DNA of 64,000 nucleotides from Paragonimus westermani (taxonomy: Eukaryota; Platyhelminthes; Trematoda; Plagiorchiida; Troglotrematidae). Below the pieces are notes generated by a model. The model had not been told where the DNA came from. It saw only the letters and a list, made by a program, of their open reading frames with translations, and searched no databases. Below are positions 1 through 9,885 of the stretch, in pieces; the first letter of the stretch is position 1, and every line of letters starts with the position of its first letter. The DNA is taken from positions 4,896 through 68,895 of the forward strand of contig QNGE01002667.1 in NCBI GenBank assembly GCA_008508345.1. Reading direction: 5' to 3'. The translations under genes were made by a program, and so were the position numbers.

Positions 1-41
<41 letters not shown>
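1..41. repeat. (TGA)n microsatellite at window edge
   Basis: About 13 perfect TGA/GAT units run from the first base and continue off the window. They directly abut the 5' truncation point of the RTE-like LINE that follows, so the array marks the junction of that insertion or arose in its flank. Confidence 0.95.
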
Positions 42-1177
42 TTCGTGGAATTCATCAAGGCCTTTGATTCCGTCAGCTGCAAGACGTTGTGGATGGTGCT
101 TGGTATGTTTGGATGTCCAAGTAAGTTTGTCAGTATAGTTAGATCGTTGCATGCGGGTATGAAGGCGAAGGTAAGATCGTGTGGATTGCCCTCTGATGAT
201 TTTAACATAGTCACTAGCGTGAAGCACAGTCGTGTTCTAGCCACAGCCCTATTTAGTTTATATTTGACTGTCATGGTAACAGTTGCTTTTGAGAACTCTG
301 GAGAGGATTGCGTTGAGGTAGAGTGCCGGACGGATGGACGCCTGCCGAATGTCCGACTTTTCGGCGCTCGAACCCGGTTAAAAACCTGTGATGCACATGC
401 TTTTGTTTTCAAGTGACAGCGCATTGCTGGCACACAGTGAAGAAGAACTACAATGCTTGGCGACGGCCTTCACGTTGACAGCATCCAAGTTCGGATTGGA
501 CATCAACACAGGATAGACGTTCTCCTCCGTTTAGCCTTCTCTGGGCGGCTTTTTCTGCACCTTCACCCCACGTTTGGACCAGTGGAGATGTTTTTGGTAG
601 CTGCACAAATTTGGGTAGCACCTTGTCCATCGATCTGTCCACGGACCCCGAGTTAAGAGCTCGTGCGGCGAGGGCTGGTGTTGCCTTTGAACGCCTTGAA
701 AGACGTGTTTGGAAGAACCGTAGCCTGAAGCTGACCATTATGCCGTCTCTCTACCGCTCATTATTGCTGTCTCTACTGCTGTACGGGGATAAAACGTGGA
801 CATTGTGTCAGCTGTTCGTGAACTCTCTGAGCCGTTTCCATATGAAATATCTGAGGCACATCTTAGTTATTCGGTAGTCGGACATGGTTCTGAACACTGA
901 GGTGAAGTGGTGAGCGGACATTAACGCGATGGAAGCCCTGCTACTGCTGAATTAACTCCGTTGGCTCGGTCACGTCCGCCGGATGATTGATGACCGTATT
1001 CCGAAACGGCTGCTGTGCGGACAAATGAGATCAGGTAAGCGAAATCCTGTTGGTCAAAAACAGCAATACGAAGATGTTTTGCAGGTAAGTTTCTCACGCT
1101 GTAACTTCGATTTTACACGTTGGGAAGACAGCCTTAAACCTGACGGTCTGAAAGAATGCGATTCGGACAGGGATTAG
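40..1177 (+). pseudogene. RTE-like LINE, reverse transcriptase 3' half, decayed
   Basis: This is the palm and C-terminal part of a non-LTR retrotransposon reverse transcriptase of the RTE-like type, which copies element RNA at a nicked target. The first frame carries the palm motif with KAFDSV and then a GVKQG-like block read as SVKHSRVLATALFSLYL. The catalytic FADD site should fall at 400-417 and reads FSSD in a shifted frame, so the first catalytic aspartate is gone. The C-terminal domain continues at 611-877 (LSIDLSTDPELRARAARAG, then RRVWKN) and at 983-1177 (LRWLGHVRRM just upstream, then RIPKRLLCGQMRSGKRN). At least two frameshifts and two stops separate the blocks. The N-terminal endonuclease is missing by 5' truncation. 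Family assignment is by motif reading; pseudogene status is clear. Confidence 0.82.
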
Positions 1178-1800
1178 TAGGTCACTAACGTAATCATAGT
1201 GCACCGTCAGCGAAGAGACGACGAGCACGTTAGGCTCAGGTTAGTCATATCAGTATATCCATTCTATTTGTGTTAACGATTGCATCGACCATGGTCGTAT
1301 GACGACTAATCCGCTCCTCTTTTCAGAAACTTGGATGTCTGCCATCTTCTACCTACTCACTTCTCCAGCTTTGTTGAGGTGCTTTATAATGAATGGTTTG
1401 CCTGCTGTTTTCGTAGTCCAGACTGAATCTCATTCTTCATCCCTATGCTCCCTCGAGTGCACTAACATGCACTACACTCTACGGAAATGCTTCTTGTATT
1501 ACATTTTACATATATTTATTCCCAGTTTAGATCATTTCACCGCAGTCTCTCTCTCTCTGTGCTTAGTTCTGGAGAAATAAGGGTTTCCTTTTCGTGCTAG
1601 CCGATCACTTGGCTAACCAGCATTAACCGGCTGGACACAAACACCTCACTCACACACCGCCTGGTGTGGGTGGAACCGCAAGTGGTGATGGTTAAGCGCA
1701 GGCGTCCTTTGGCTTCGGTCACTGTGACAAGCCAATCTGAATCGGGTACTGGCAACCGTTACCTAAGATCGGAGGCGTTTTCTGCCTATCAAAATTGGAG
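1178..1800 (+). repeat. RTE-like LINE 3' untranslated tail
   Basis: This non-coding tail follows the decayed C-terminus. The part from about 1490 to 1770 is recognisably the same as 33898-34230 (CTTCTTGTATTACA, then GGCTAACCAGCATT and CAGGCGTCCTTTGGCTTCGG). The same tail recurs at 9665-9885 and, on the other strand, at 14000-14225. That repetition identifies it as the element's 3' end rather than unique flank. Confidence 0.75.
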
Positions 1801-2489
1801 TCTGCTGCCACATAGAGGATAGTGATTGCTTCATCGCCAAGCGTGTTCGTGAGTAATCATTGCTTAGGAGCAAGTGAGAAAACTAGAGGAATTCCGTGTA
1901 ATGGTACATTACCGAAGAGTTGTTACATGACCTTTAAAGGCGACAGGCAGTCGTTGGGTCTGTTTCGACCCTGTTTCGCCTATGATATTTATGATGCATT
2001 GCAAATACAACGCAGCTAAGTCTACAGGGTAGGCAACACTTAACCAACAACTACTCTCGGACCGGTGGCATTCACATGCCGTTAACAACATCCGTTTTCG
2101 TACCGCCCTGTCTTAGCAAACACAATCAAAGGACGTCTGGTCATGTACGTCATCGTAATGGTCCTAGGCTACAATATTTCCGGCGTAAATATAACGACGA
2201 TTGGCAATTTACACACAGAAAAACGATCGTGGACAGCTCCGACACAATCCGAAATCAGAGAAGAGACGTGAACGAACAGTCAAAGTGAGTGTATAAGTAG
2301 TTACAAAGACGATGCAGTGATCCGCACAAAGTCACATCGAGATACGCGAATAGCATGTCAGAAGAGCGTCTTCAAGATCATTGAAACAAGTCAGTCAAAG
2401 GCGGATAATGTCACTGTTGCATGATCGTTCAGCTGATGTGAAACGTGTTGAGTAACGCCTAAGCGGACCATTTGAAATGAAATAATGAA
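1801..2489. other. unassigned stretch between RTE tail and PLE
   Basis: I see only short frames under 75 codons here, with no recognisable motif. The last 200 bases may be the decayed linker of the PLE that starts at about 2490, but I cannot show it. Confidence 0.3.
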
Positions 2490-3049
2490 GAATTGGAAAA
2501 GCACGAAAAGTTTAAAATGCATGCGCAACACAACTCGTATTTTATCAACCTTCCTTGCACAAGCGACCACAATATTACCGATGTAAGTCGGAAGTTGAAA
2601 TCTGTCATTGATCGCACATATCCCGCGGCGGAATTGCACTCGTTACTCTCAACCCGTAGGATGAACCTCCACCGCCCCGATCGTTCTTCTTCGGAAAACT
2701 CTGCCTCTCACGTAATCTACCAGTTCACCTGCAATTGCGGTGATTCATACCCTGGCATAACGGACCGAAATTTACGACAGAGGAAGGCGGAGCACATTCC
2801 CAAGTGGCTAGGGTAAACAATGTTTCAAGGCGGGTCAGCATACCAACACTGGGACAAAAATCCGGCGTCTTCGATCACGAAACACCTAATCGCAACAGGT
2901 CATATGGTTGAACCCGACACTTCGTTCACGGTCCTATTGCGCAATCGCGACCCTAGATTGTTGTCGTTCTCCGAGGCAATGTTGATCCAGCGTTACACAC
3001 AGGCCCTTTGTTGGCAAAACGTACTGACACAATCGATTCCTCTGCCATA
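2490..3049 (+). pseudogene. Penelope-like element, GIY-YIG endonuclease domain
   Basis: This is the C-terminal nuclease module of a Penelope-like element, which nicks DNA to prime reverse transcription. The frame from 2493 gives a linker with DVSRKLKSVIDRTYPAAEL, then the nuclease core YQFTCNCGDSYPGITDR (usual form YIGRT, here altered), then LRQRKAEHIPKWL. A stop TAA after KWLG at 2815 interrupts it. The same frame resumes with SSITKHLIATGH and the acidic SFSEAMLI block before a stop at about 3050. It is close in sequence to the minus-strand copy at 29247-29738, which has YLGRTD at the same place. The reverse transcriptase is absent by 5' truncation. Confidence 0.85.
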
Positions 3050-3240
3050 GCATTGATTGCAACTACGTGAAGTTCGTTCATTTCATTGTTTTGACGCTAC
3101 GCGCTTAACCTATATAACCGAATGTTTTATGTAACCGACTGATGAGAATAGACGAAATGCTTGCATCTCACAATGTATGTCTTCTTGCTGTCCTGATGAA
3201 CTGGATAAAGGGAACTCAGTGTTTCAAACAACTCGTATTG
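3050..3240 (+). repeat. PLE 3' terminal region
   Basis: This non-coding region follows the nuclease. It matches the region downstream of the 29 kb copy (reverse strand, 29117-29215) through a shared ATTGCAACTACGTGAA start and AACCTATATAACCGAATG, up to CCGACTGATGAGAAT, where the two copies part. PLEs carry such terminal repeats with ribozymes. A hammerhead-like motif lies inside at 3137-3170. Confidence 0.65.
3137..3170 (+). ncRNA. hammerhead-like ribozyme motif in PLE tail, degenerate
   Basis: The core strings are present in order: CTGATGA (3139-3145), GAAA (3154-3157), and a short stem III ATGC/GCAT (3157-3160 with 3163-3166) around a TT loop, followed by C at 3167 as the cleavage base of an ATC site. 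Stem II (3146-3153) has only its closing G-C pair, and stem I has two pairs (GA with TC) before mismatches. It therefore looks like a decayed type I hammerhead. PLEs are known to encode such ribozymes; activity here is doubtful. Confidence 0.45.
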
Positions 3241-3825
3241 TTAAATCTGATTCATTCATAAAACACGCATCTATTGCAACTTCGAAAGACTAACGTAGAG
3301 CTGAATGAAAGAAAGCTGGTCAGATTTGTTCAGCCTGAGATTAGATTAGTGCGAAAATGAAACATGCCCTTCGCACACAAACAGTTGAGGATATTGCCCT
3401 GGTAAACCCTCAAAAGAAAGACAAACACTGATTGGGAATACCAGGTAAGAAGATGATAGTTCATGCTGGCTAGCTCAGTTAACTTATCTGGGCAAAACAT
3501 CTATTGCCTCTTCACTATGGATTTGCTATCGGTAGGTTGCTAACTTCCTAACTTCAGACAACCAGCGCATTCTCAGTCGAACCCATCACACCGCTACACA
3601 ATCATGCGTGCACTGATTCATGACCGCTCAGTCGTCGCTTATTGAATTTTCAGACCTCCGTCCGAAACCGCACTCCTCCAGGGTTTAAATTACAACACGG
3701 AAGACATACCTGAATCATATCCTGCTACCACAGCTTTCGCAGACCAGAGTTCATCTTACTAGATTTTACTCGTCCATACAATAACTGCTTCGGTATTCAT
3801 TCTCCATTTATTCGACTGGCCTTTT
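3241..3825. other. unassigned stretch
   Basis: Nothing coding or repetitive was recognised between the PLE tail and the minus-strand RTE fragment. Confidence 0.3.
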
Positions 3826-4300
3826 TCGGTCAACGAAGCTAATTAGATTGAACCATTTGTCTGCCAAGTGAACCGTTTTGGTTTGCAATATTATCCCAGG
3901 CCACCAGATGCCCGATATGCTCCTTGGAAATCGCAGATGGATAAAGCTCAGATACCACATATTACGCTGGTAAAATGCACAGGGTTGACTGTCGTATAAC
4001 ATTGTGGACAGCATTATTATGCGGTAAACAAGCAACGTAAGTTCGGTTTTCGAGCTGCGGTTTACCAGACGCACTTATCAAAGCTTCAAAAAACAGCGCT
4101 AGCCTTCACCACACGAGTTCGTAACTCAAGTTCCATTGACAAACCTATCGACAGGTTTCCTCCCAAGTAGCAGGATCCCAGGCAACTATTCGCAGTGTCC
4201 TCATCAATGTAGATTTCAGTTGTGGACGTGATAGTTTTGCTCGGAGAATGCTGATAAGAAGCAAACATGATAAAATCTCTGGCAAACGTATCGGCCATTC
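3825..4300 (-). pseudogene. RTE-like LINE C-terminal fragment
   Basis: Read from 4298 downward, one frame gives CYLGGNLSIGLSMELELRTRVVKAS. This is the C-terminal RTE block seen at 33363-33470 (CYLGSNLSTDLSVDREL). A shifted frame (3808-4074) continues with NRSSKTELTLLVYRIIM and then LSFIHLRFPRSISGIWW, matching the order of the usual RTE C-terminus. The two frames overlap by a frameshift near 4080, so the copy is dead. Further RTE sequence on either side is too decayed to claim. Confidence 0.7.
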
Positions 4301-5060
4301 AGTAGCACGTATAATGTGGCTTTCATTGCAACCACTGTTCAGTATTCCGTCACAATATATTGTCTACCTTTTTAACCGCTGTAGCCATCACCCTGATGTC
4401 ATAAAGTCTTTCATCTACTGCTCTACAACTTACCACATTAACTTTTCGTGCAATGTATTGAGTTAGTGATAGGAACCTTGGCAAACTGAGCTCGCGTACA
4501 TCCTCATCAATGACATTTCCAATGATAGATCATGCCATATCACTTTCCACAAGCGTCCAAGAGGTGTTGTTATCCTCAATTTACGACTGTCTTTCGATTA
4601 CTACTGGAACATGTTCGTGCTTTCAGGTGGCACTATAATTGTAAGAGAAATGGCACTGGCCCAGTCCAGCATTATTGTTCTCTTATCGCGGCCCTTTTAG
4701 TACACATTGTCAAGTCCACTTTGTTGCGACCTTGCATGTTGATTGGTGGTGCGGTGATTACCGCAGAGTCACGACTATGTGTATCAGTTACACGGACAAC
4801 CAAACGCATAGCAAGGGTGGATCGGATAACTAAGGACACGTGTTAAAGAAATGCGCGAAAACTGACACGTCAGACTGTAAGTGAACTGAATGTGTTCACC
4901 ATTTACTGCTGAGTATGTATTTGGTTAACACAGTGAACGTTACAAAGTTTCATCCAAGTCAACGCCTTATGAAGAACGCTCCTTCGATACACTTATCTGT
5001 TTATGTTAGTCCTTGTGTGCTGCTCTAACATATGTGATCAACTGTCCAACCCTTTGTAAG
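4301..5060. other. unassigned stretch
   Basis: A 104-codon plus-strand frame (4532-4846) has no recognisable motif and is probably chance. The upstream part of the minus-strand RTE copy could extend into 4300-4500 but is not legible. Confidence 0.25.
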
Positions 5061-5063
5061 ATA

Positions 5064-5119
5064 TCCGCACCAAATTTAGTACGAATGAAGTTGAATAGTT
5101 TAGGTGTCGTGTTTAACAT
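5064..5119 (+). repeat. dispersed repeat end next to palindrome
   Basis: The string CCAAATTTAGTACGAATGAA and its neighbours recur in reverse orientation at about 50331-50353, and in forward orientation at about 24357-24376. At each place it lies beside a stretch with AACATGTTACTGATCAACAG or a variant. It appears to be one end of the dispersed family that contains the 5120-5338 palindrome. Confidence 0.6.
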
Positions 5120-5338
5120 GTTACTGATCAACAGATTGGGAATAACACAACGTTACAAGCAAGTTGTAATACTCTATGTTTCAACCACCTCGGGTGGCTT
5201 TCCTCAGGAGTGTTGTAATCGAATTGTAGTGGATTTCGATTGCAACACTCCTGAGGAAGGCCACTCGAGGTGGTTGAAACGTAGAGTATTACAACTTGCT
5301 CGTAACGTTGTGTTATTCCCAATCTGTTTATCAATAAC
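5120..5338. repeat. near-perfect 219-bp palindrome
   Basis: Arms 5120-5222 and 5236-5338 are inverted copies with a handful of mismatches and a 13-base loop. Every base pair keeps the coordinate sum 10458, so there are no indels. The arms carry AGTTGTAATACTCTA and CTCCTGAGGAAGGCCAC. A shortened, related piece lies at 49826-49925, directly left of the ribozyme element there. Such a structure could form a cruciform or a long RNA hairpin. It is part of a dispersed family rather than unique sequence. Confidence 0.9.
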
Positions 5339-5410
5339 TGTCCAACCCATTCATATGGCATACGGGCGGCATAGATGTGGCGAAATTTCTCCCGTCCAAT
5401 TTTGGTAGGC

Positions 5411-7079
5411 TACCAGATCTGATTTGTGATTCTACTAAGTTTGCGTGTGTTTCACACATTCGTGTGCCGTGAAATTAAGAGCTTATACTACAGCCTAAAT
5501 CAATGTTAGAAAAGTGATACTGCCGACGGCTGGTGCCGTTAATATAGTTCGACTGCATTACTAGGCATCTGACAAGGAAATGATAACATAAGAAACACAC
5601 ATCTTCATGCCACTCACACCAGTCTCAAATTTGTTTATGTTCACTCGGATTGAGTGTGCTCACTGTAACTATTGTTTCCCATTTGCTACCTGACCGTTCT
5701 ATGATTGCTATGCCTACAAACACACATTCCTAATCCATTTATCTTTAGGCTAAAAACATTTTAGTCGCTATCCTTCTGTTTATCTTTAACATACGGGTTT
5801 GTTGTTGACATTTAGACTTCAAATTTTCCATCAACAAAAAGTTGATATCCCCAGCGCATGCCGTTCCAGCTGTACAGTTTGACTGGTTGTCTCTTCTAAC
5901 ATTCCTGTTTGACATTAGACGAAATGCATATTATGTTCACAACTAACAAGTACTGAAGTTGGGATGTTAGCGTTCATTTTTCGGCTCACTCTATCTCTCA
6001 GAATGCACTGCAACATACCCCGACAGATTGATTTTATCAGTTGTCAACTGAATGCCAACCTACTCCCAAACTAATTAGTTCCTGGAAAAACTATTGATTG
6101 ATACTGTTTGAATCACCGATTCTTTCAGCGGCAAATTTATTTAAGAAACCCAGACATGGCCAAACCAACAACACTACGAAAGAAGGCGAACAGCCAGTTC
6201 CTAACTAAGGCACACTACTGACATATATTGAACAAGTGATCAATGAGCAGGACTTACACGGCAATAACCAAAACCATAATGTACGGTAAACAGTTACAAT
6301 GAAAATAAACCAAACTTCCTAGTTCATTGATGAGTAAGAAAATTGGGTTTGTTCACGAACATGACCAAGTAGTGGAATAATTGGAAAATCGTACGATCCG
6401 TTGCCATATGATAGCCAGATGTGAAAGAGTACCCATGAAAAAAACATTTGAAAGGACCCGAATTAAGAGAGTGAGAAGAGTATGGCGAAATTAGTGTTAG
6501 TTAAAAAGTCATCCTGGTGAGTTGTAAGGTCTGAAACGAAATTATATTTGCAGAGAATCCTAATACCATTCTATGGGTTACCTGAAGAGGTCGATTGAAA
6601 ACCAACGGTGTTAGGTAGCGAAATTTTGAAGCCAGATTTTAGCAGTACATCTAGTGGAAGAGCACTCTTGTATTTATAAACGGTTAGGATAGCAGCTGCA
6701 AGATGCGTTGCAAATTAAAACTGCCCGCTTGACATTAGTACGAAGGTAAGTCATAGAAAAGGTCCACATTGTGGTTATGCGGTACAACATATTAATAAGT
6801 GGAGGTTGGATTATAGCCCTATTTCCGTTGTGACAAGCTTGACAACCATTGAAACGTTATCCATATTATTTTAAAAAATACAGCTTCCCGTAACAGTTTG
6901 AACAGCGACGTCAGGAGCAGTTCTCCACATAATGTATCTTGTAGGGAACATTTCTCTGCACCTCATTGGATACGTTAAACATTTTGACGGTTCATACAAG
7001 AGAGTTTAGTGGACACTGTGAACAAGCTGATGCCCAAAATCTTCTTTACCACTGAGCACGACCATGCTAGTGTCCGGCG
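5411..7079. other. unassigned AT-rich stretch
   Basis: No frame above 60 codons and no repeat was recognised over 1.67 kb. The right end may hold the decayed reverse transcriptase of the PLE that becomes legible at about 7080. Confidence 0.35.
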
Positions 7080-7870
7080 TTTCCAGATGTTCTCAGGTCT
7101 GTCCATCAGATATACTTGGACGGGGAAGAGCTTGAATTTTCACAGTTTTTGTCAACCTGGTCTAAGCGTGCTCTGGTGAGAACTCTGCCTTACGAAACCA
7201 GACGAATCTCTTCGGATGAAACACTAACTGAGAGATGTCACTGTGGAGAACCGAGTTCAGAGAGAATAGCTATCAGTCAGCATTTGCCGAGAAATTCAGT
7301 GAGACATAATCAGCTGCAGTGATGCCTCTAACAGTTCCCAAAATCTTCGGTTTCCTCAAACCAATGAATAGTACAACTCACTCTCACTCACGGCAAATAT
7401 GAGGTGCACGTTCTACGCTGCCCAGTTGACCATGTTAGTCATCACAACCAGAATCCGCTAGAAACAGCTACAGTTACAGGACAAATCCTGTCATCTGTGC
7501 ATTTTCTTGAGCACCGAACCATACACATAAGCAGACCGGAGTGGCAGTTGTAAAATCAGGTCAACGAACACATGCGTGTCCTAGTACATTAACCAGTCAT
7601 GGATACCACAATATCTCAATCCCGTCCAAATATGATACGTCATACAAAAACCGCGTCAACAATCACACAACACTTGGTAACATGTCGATCTCGTTGGGAC
7701 TTGGAGAGTATCTTTTGGATGTTCCATAAAAAAAAGAGTTGGAGGTTGTTTCGGTTCTTGGATGCGGTAACAACTACTACGTGGAAACCATCCTTTCGTG
7801 TACAGAAAGACATGTTTATCAGTACCAGATTACGCCCCACCCTGCAACGGATTCTTACTGATATATGTGT
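7080..7870 (+). pseudogene. Penelope-like element, linker and GIY-YIG domain, decayed
   Basis: The order matches a PLE C-terminus. A thumb/linker block is split over two frames (TWTGKSLNFHSF, then KRALVRTLPYETRRISSDETL). Next comes a very decayed GIY-YIG core near 7480-7540 (YAFSCAPN-like, then YISRPEWQL in another frame). Last comes the nuclease C-terminal block at 7640-7820 (ITQHLVTCRSRWDLESIF, RFLDAV, FRVQKDMF). That last block parallels SSIARHILM, RYAEAIAI and LCVQKQLF in the intact 43.3 kb nuclease. Several frameshifts and stops lie between the blocks. Confidence rests on order and spacing more than on any one motif. Confidence 0.6.
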
Positions 7871-7939
7871 GTGTTTGTATGCGGTTTGTCCTAGTCAATT
7901 GCGGATGTTGTACGTATCCGTTTCATTGAAGACATCGTA

Positions 7940-8978
7940 AAATACCGTACAAACTTCCACGACGGTAGCAATGCGCCGACACTCCTGTCAGGTGGCAGCG
8001 AGTTGCGAGCTCGTTTAACGAAAGCCAGAGACGCTTTCAGACTTCTTGGAAAACGTGCTTTAAAGCATCGTAGCATGAAGTAGAACGCTAAGCTACTTCT
8101 ATACTGCTTAGTGATGCTGGTTACAGTTTTGTAAAGTGACAAAAATAGGAAATTTTATCAGAGAAATGTGCAGTGTCTAGACCGTTGCAGTTTGTAATAT
8201 CTACAACGCAACTTACTCATTAGATGAAAGGAAATGTTTTCGAAAACTGAGATACCACAGTGAGAGGAGGAGGACGAAATCGATGCCACGCTGATGCTCA
8301 GTCAGCTTCGACGGTTAGAACACGTCCGTAAGGTGAACAACGGACGGATTCAGAAGCGTCTGTTTTACGGACAAGTGATAAAGAGGCAAACAAAATCCTG
8401 GTGGTCAAAAACTGAGATAACGTGATCTTATCCAAACAAGTCATACGCGCTGTAACACTGACTTCAGATATTGGGAGAACTCAGCCGTCAACCGAACAGC
8501 CTGGATGCATACTACCGGACGGGCGTCCCCAGGTTCAATGGGCGAAAACCGGGCGGTCACGAATTCAGGCGCGTGATATGCAAGGGAACCGTGGGTGTCA
8601 CAGGTTGTGGTGACGCGACTGTGTGGCGTTGCGACCAACGTAGTCGCGAATGCGTTGGCCGTCTCGGATTTGTCGGTCATCAACTAACTCATAGTACACC
8701 GTCAGCGAGGAGACAGTGACCATGCTATGCCCACATAGTTTGTGTCAACTGTATCTTTTCCGGTCTTGTCACTCAACGATAGTCGTCGCTTGATTGATTA
8801 ATCACATGCTCTCCCTTTCGGAACGCTGGGTCGTTGCGGACTTCTATCCACTGTCTTCTTCAACCGTCTGTGTTGTGTGATGAAATGTCTTGTTTGTCTT
8901 CCAGTCCAACATTAATTTTTCGCTTCCTTTCCCTCCTCTCTCTATAATGCAACGATATATACTCTTGTGATGATTTAC
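7940..8978 (+). pseudogene. RTE-like LINE, C-terminal part of reverse transcriptase
   Basis: The frame shows SELRARLTKARDAFRLLGK at about 8000-8060 and then a stop-laden stretch. It resumes with LRRLEHVRKVNNGRIQKRL and FYGQVIKRQTKSWW at about 8305-8405, the C-terminal RTE blocks also seen at 958-1050. Downstream sequence shared with the 14.3-15.1 kb copy is the end of the coding region and the start of the tail. The part from 8216 to 8978 is repeated inverted at 14325-15087. Similarity stops at base 8978, one base before an N. Confidence 0.72.
8216..8978. repeat. 763-bp inverted repeat, left arm
   Basis: It pairs with 14325-15087 at a constant coordinate sum of 23303, so there are no indels. 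I see only a few mismatches, all near the 8216 end, and the translated frames of the two arms are identical over 80 codons. Both arms are pieces of RTE-like copies. The match ends exactly at the single N (8979), which raises the possibility of an assembly join. Confidence 0.92.
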
Positions 8979-8979
8979 N
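8979..8979. other. single ambiguous base at inverted-repeat boundary
   Basis: One N sits at the last base of similarity of the 763-bp inverted repeat. On its right the sequence changes to what looks like the end of an LTR retrotransposon. Confidence 0.9.
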
Positions 8980-9198
8980 GAAATCGGACAAACAGACGAG
9001 GAATGGCAAGCGGAAAACGCCCCGATAGAAGGCGCCGATCACACACGTAAACCGGTCAGAAGTGCACACGACGTGAGAACGGAAACCGGGGGGTGTTGCA
9101 TGTTGTAATTATGACTCATAAACGAGAGAGCGCGCGTTGCATGTGACTGGCGATTTGGACAATAAAGATTGTGCTTTGTTGGGCGCCTTCTCGTTACA
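8980..9198 (+). mobile_element. possible LTR retrotransposon 3' end (tract plus short LTR)
   Basis: A purine-rich run GGAAACCGGGGGG ends at 9092, followed by TGTTGCATG, which would start an LTR. An AATAAA signal lies at about 9161-9166, and the block ends with CTCGTTACA near 9196. TG...CA ends, a polypurine tract and a poly(A) signal are the usual marks of a 3' LTR. The LTR would be only about 105 bp, which is short, and I see no second copy in the window, so this is tentative. Confidence 0.35.
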
Positions 9199-9664
9199 GT
9201 ATGATCGATGTCTCTTTTTTGTTACCGTGATGTGCAAGTTTTCAGATTCACCCAAGTGTCGTCTCGCCCTCTCACTCGGCCAATCACGTGTCAACCTGTT
9301 TGTGTAAGTGATGCCGAGTGTCCCAACTGCGTATGCGCGCACACACATTCAGCGATCAGAATACCCCCTTTCACATCAGAACTCACGCACGCGTGTGACA
9401 CTCTCTGCACACTCAGCCAATTGGAGTGCTTCAAGCGGGTGTGATTCAGTGCGGTGTAAGCACAGACTCGGGCCGCGGTTGGACCCAGATCGGAATGGTG
9501 AACAACCACACAAGTGTACTGGGCGTGATGCAGTCCCGACGGGTGCCACAGGATTAGGTTTGTACACCAATCCCAGTGATAAAGATCCAAAGCATTGATT
9601 TGGCCTTTTCGGTGACTATCTTTCTGATATCGTTACTTGTTGTGGGCGTTCAAGCTATCAGGGT
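9199..9664. other. unassigned, GC-richer stretch
   Basis: Overlapping frames on both strands reach 99 codons, but opposite frames are equally open, as expected of GC-richer non-coding DNA. No motif was recognised. Confidence 0.3.
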
Positions 9665-9885
9665 TAATAGTTACACTAAACTAGCCTTGACCGACCGGAC
9701 CACAAACGCATCCACTCACAGGTCAACTGGACTTATTCTTTCCGGTTTACACTGGATACATGAAGTATGAGTGGAATTGCAGGTGGAGCAGCGCAAACCA
9801 CTTGTGTGTGTTATGTGTATGTGATCTTTGGATTCGCTTATTATGACAAGCTAATCTGTAAAGGGTAGCGCCAGCCATGTATGTT
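9665..9885 (+). repeat. RTE-like LINE 3' tail
   Basis: Matches 34010-34230 in order: a CAACTGGACTTATTC-like block, CCGGTTTACACTGGAT, GTGGAATTGCAGGTGGAGCA, then GACAAGCTAATC. It probably belongs to the RTE copy whose coding part ends at 8978, separated from it by the LTR-like piece and unassigned DNA. Confidence 0.65.

Noticed and set aside
3193..3215. Second CTGATGA string downstream of the PLE hammerhead-like motif
   Set aside because: The following string is GGAAC, not GAAA, and no stems close around it.
9208..9598. Overlapping 78 to 99 codon frames on both strands as a gene
   Set aside because: Frames are open on both strands at once, which fits GC-richer non-coding DNA; no conserved motif.
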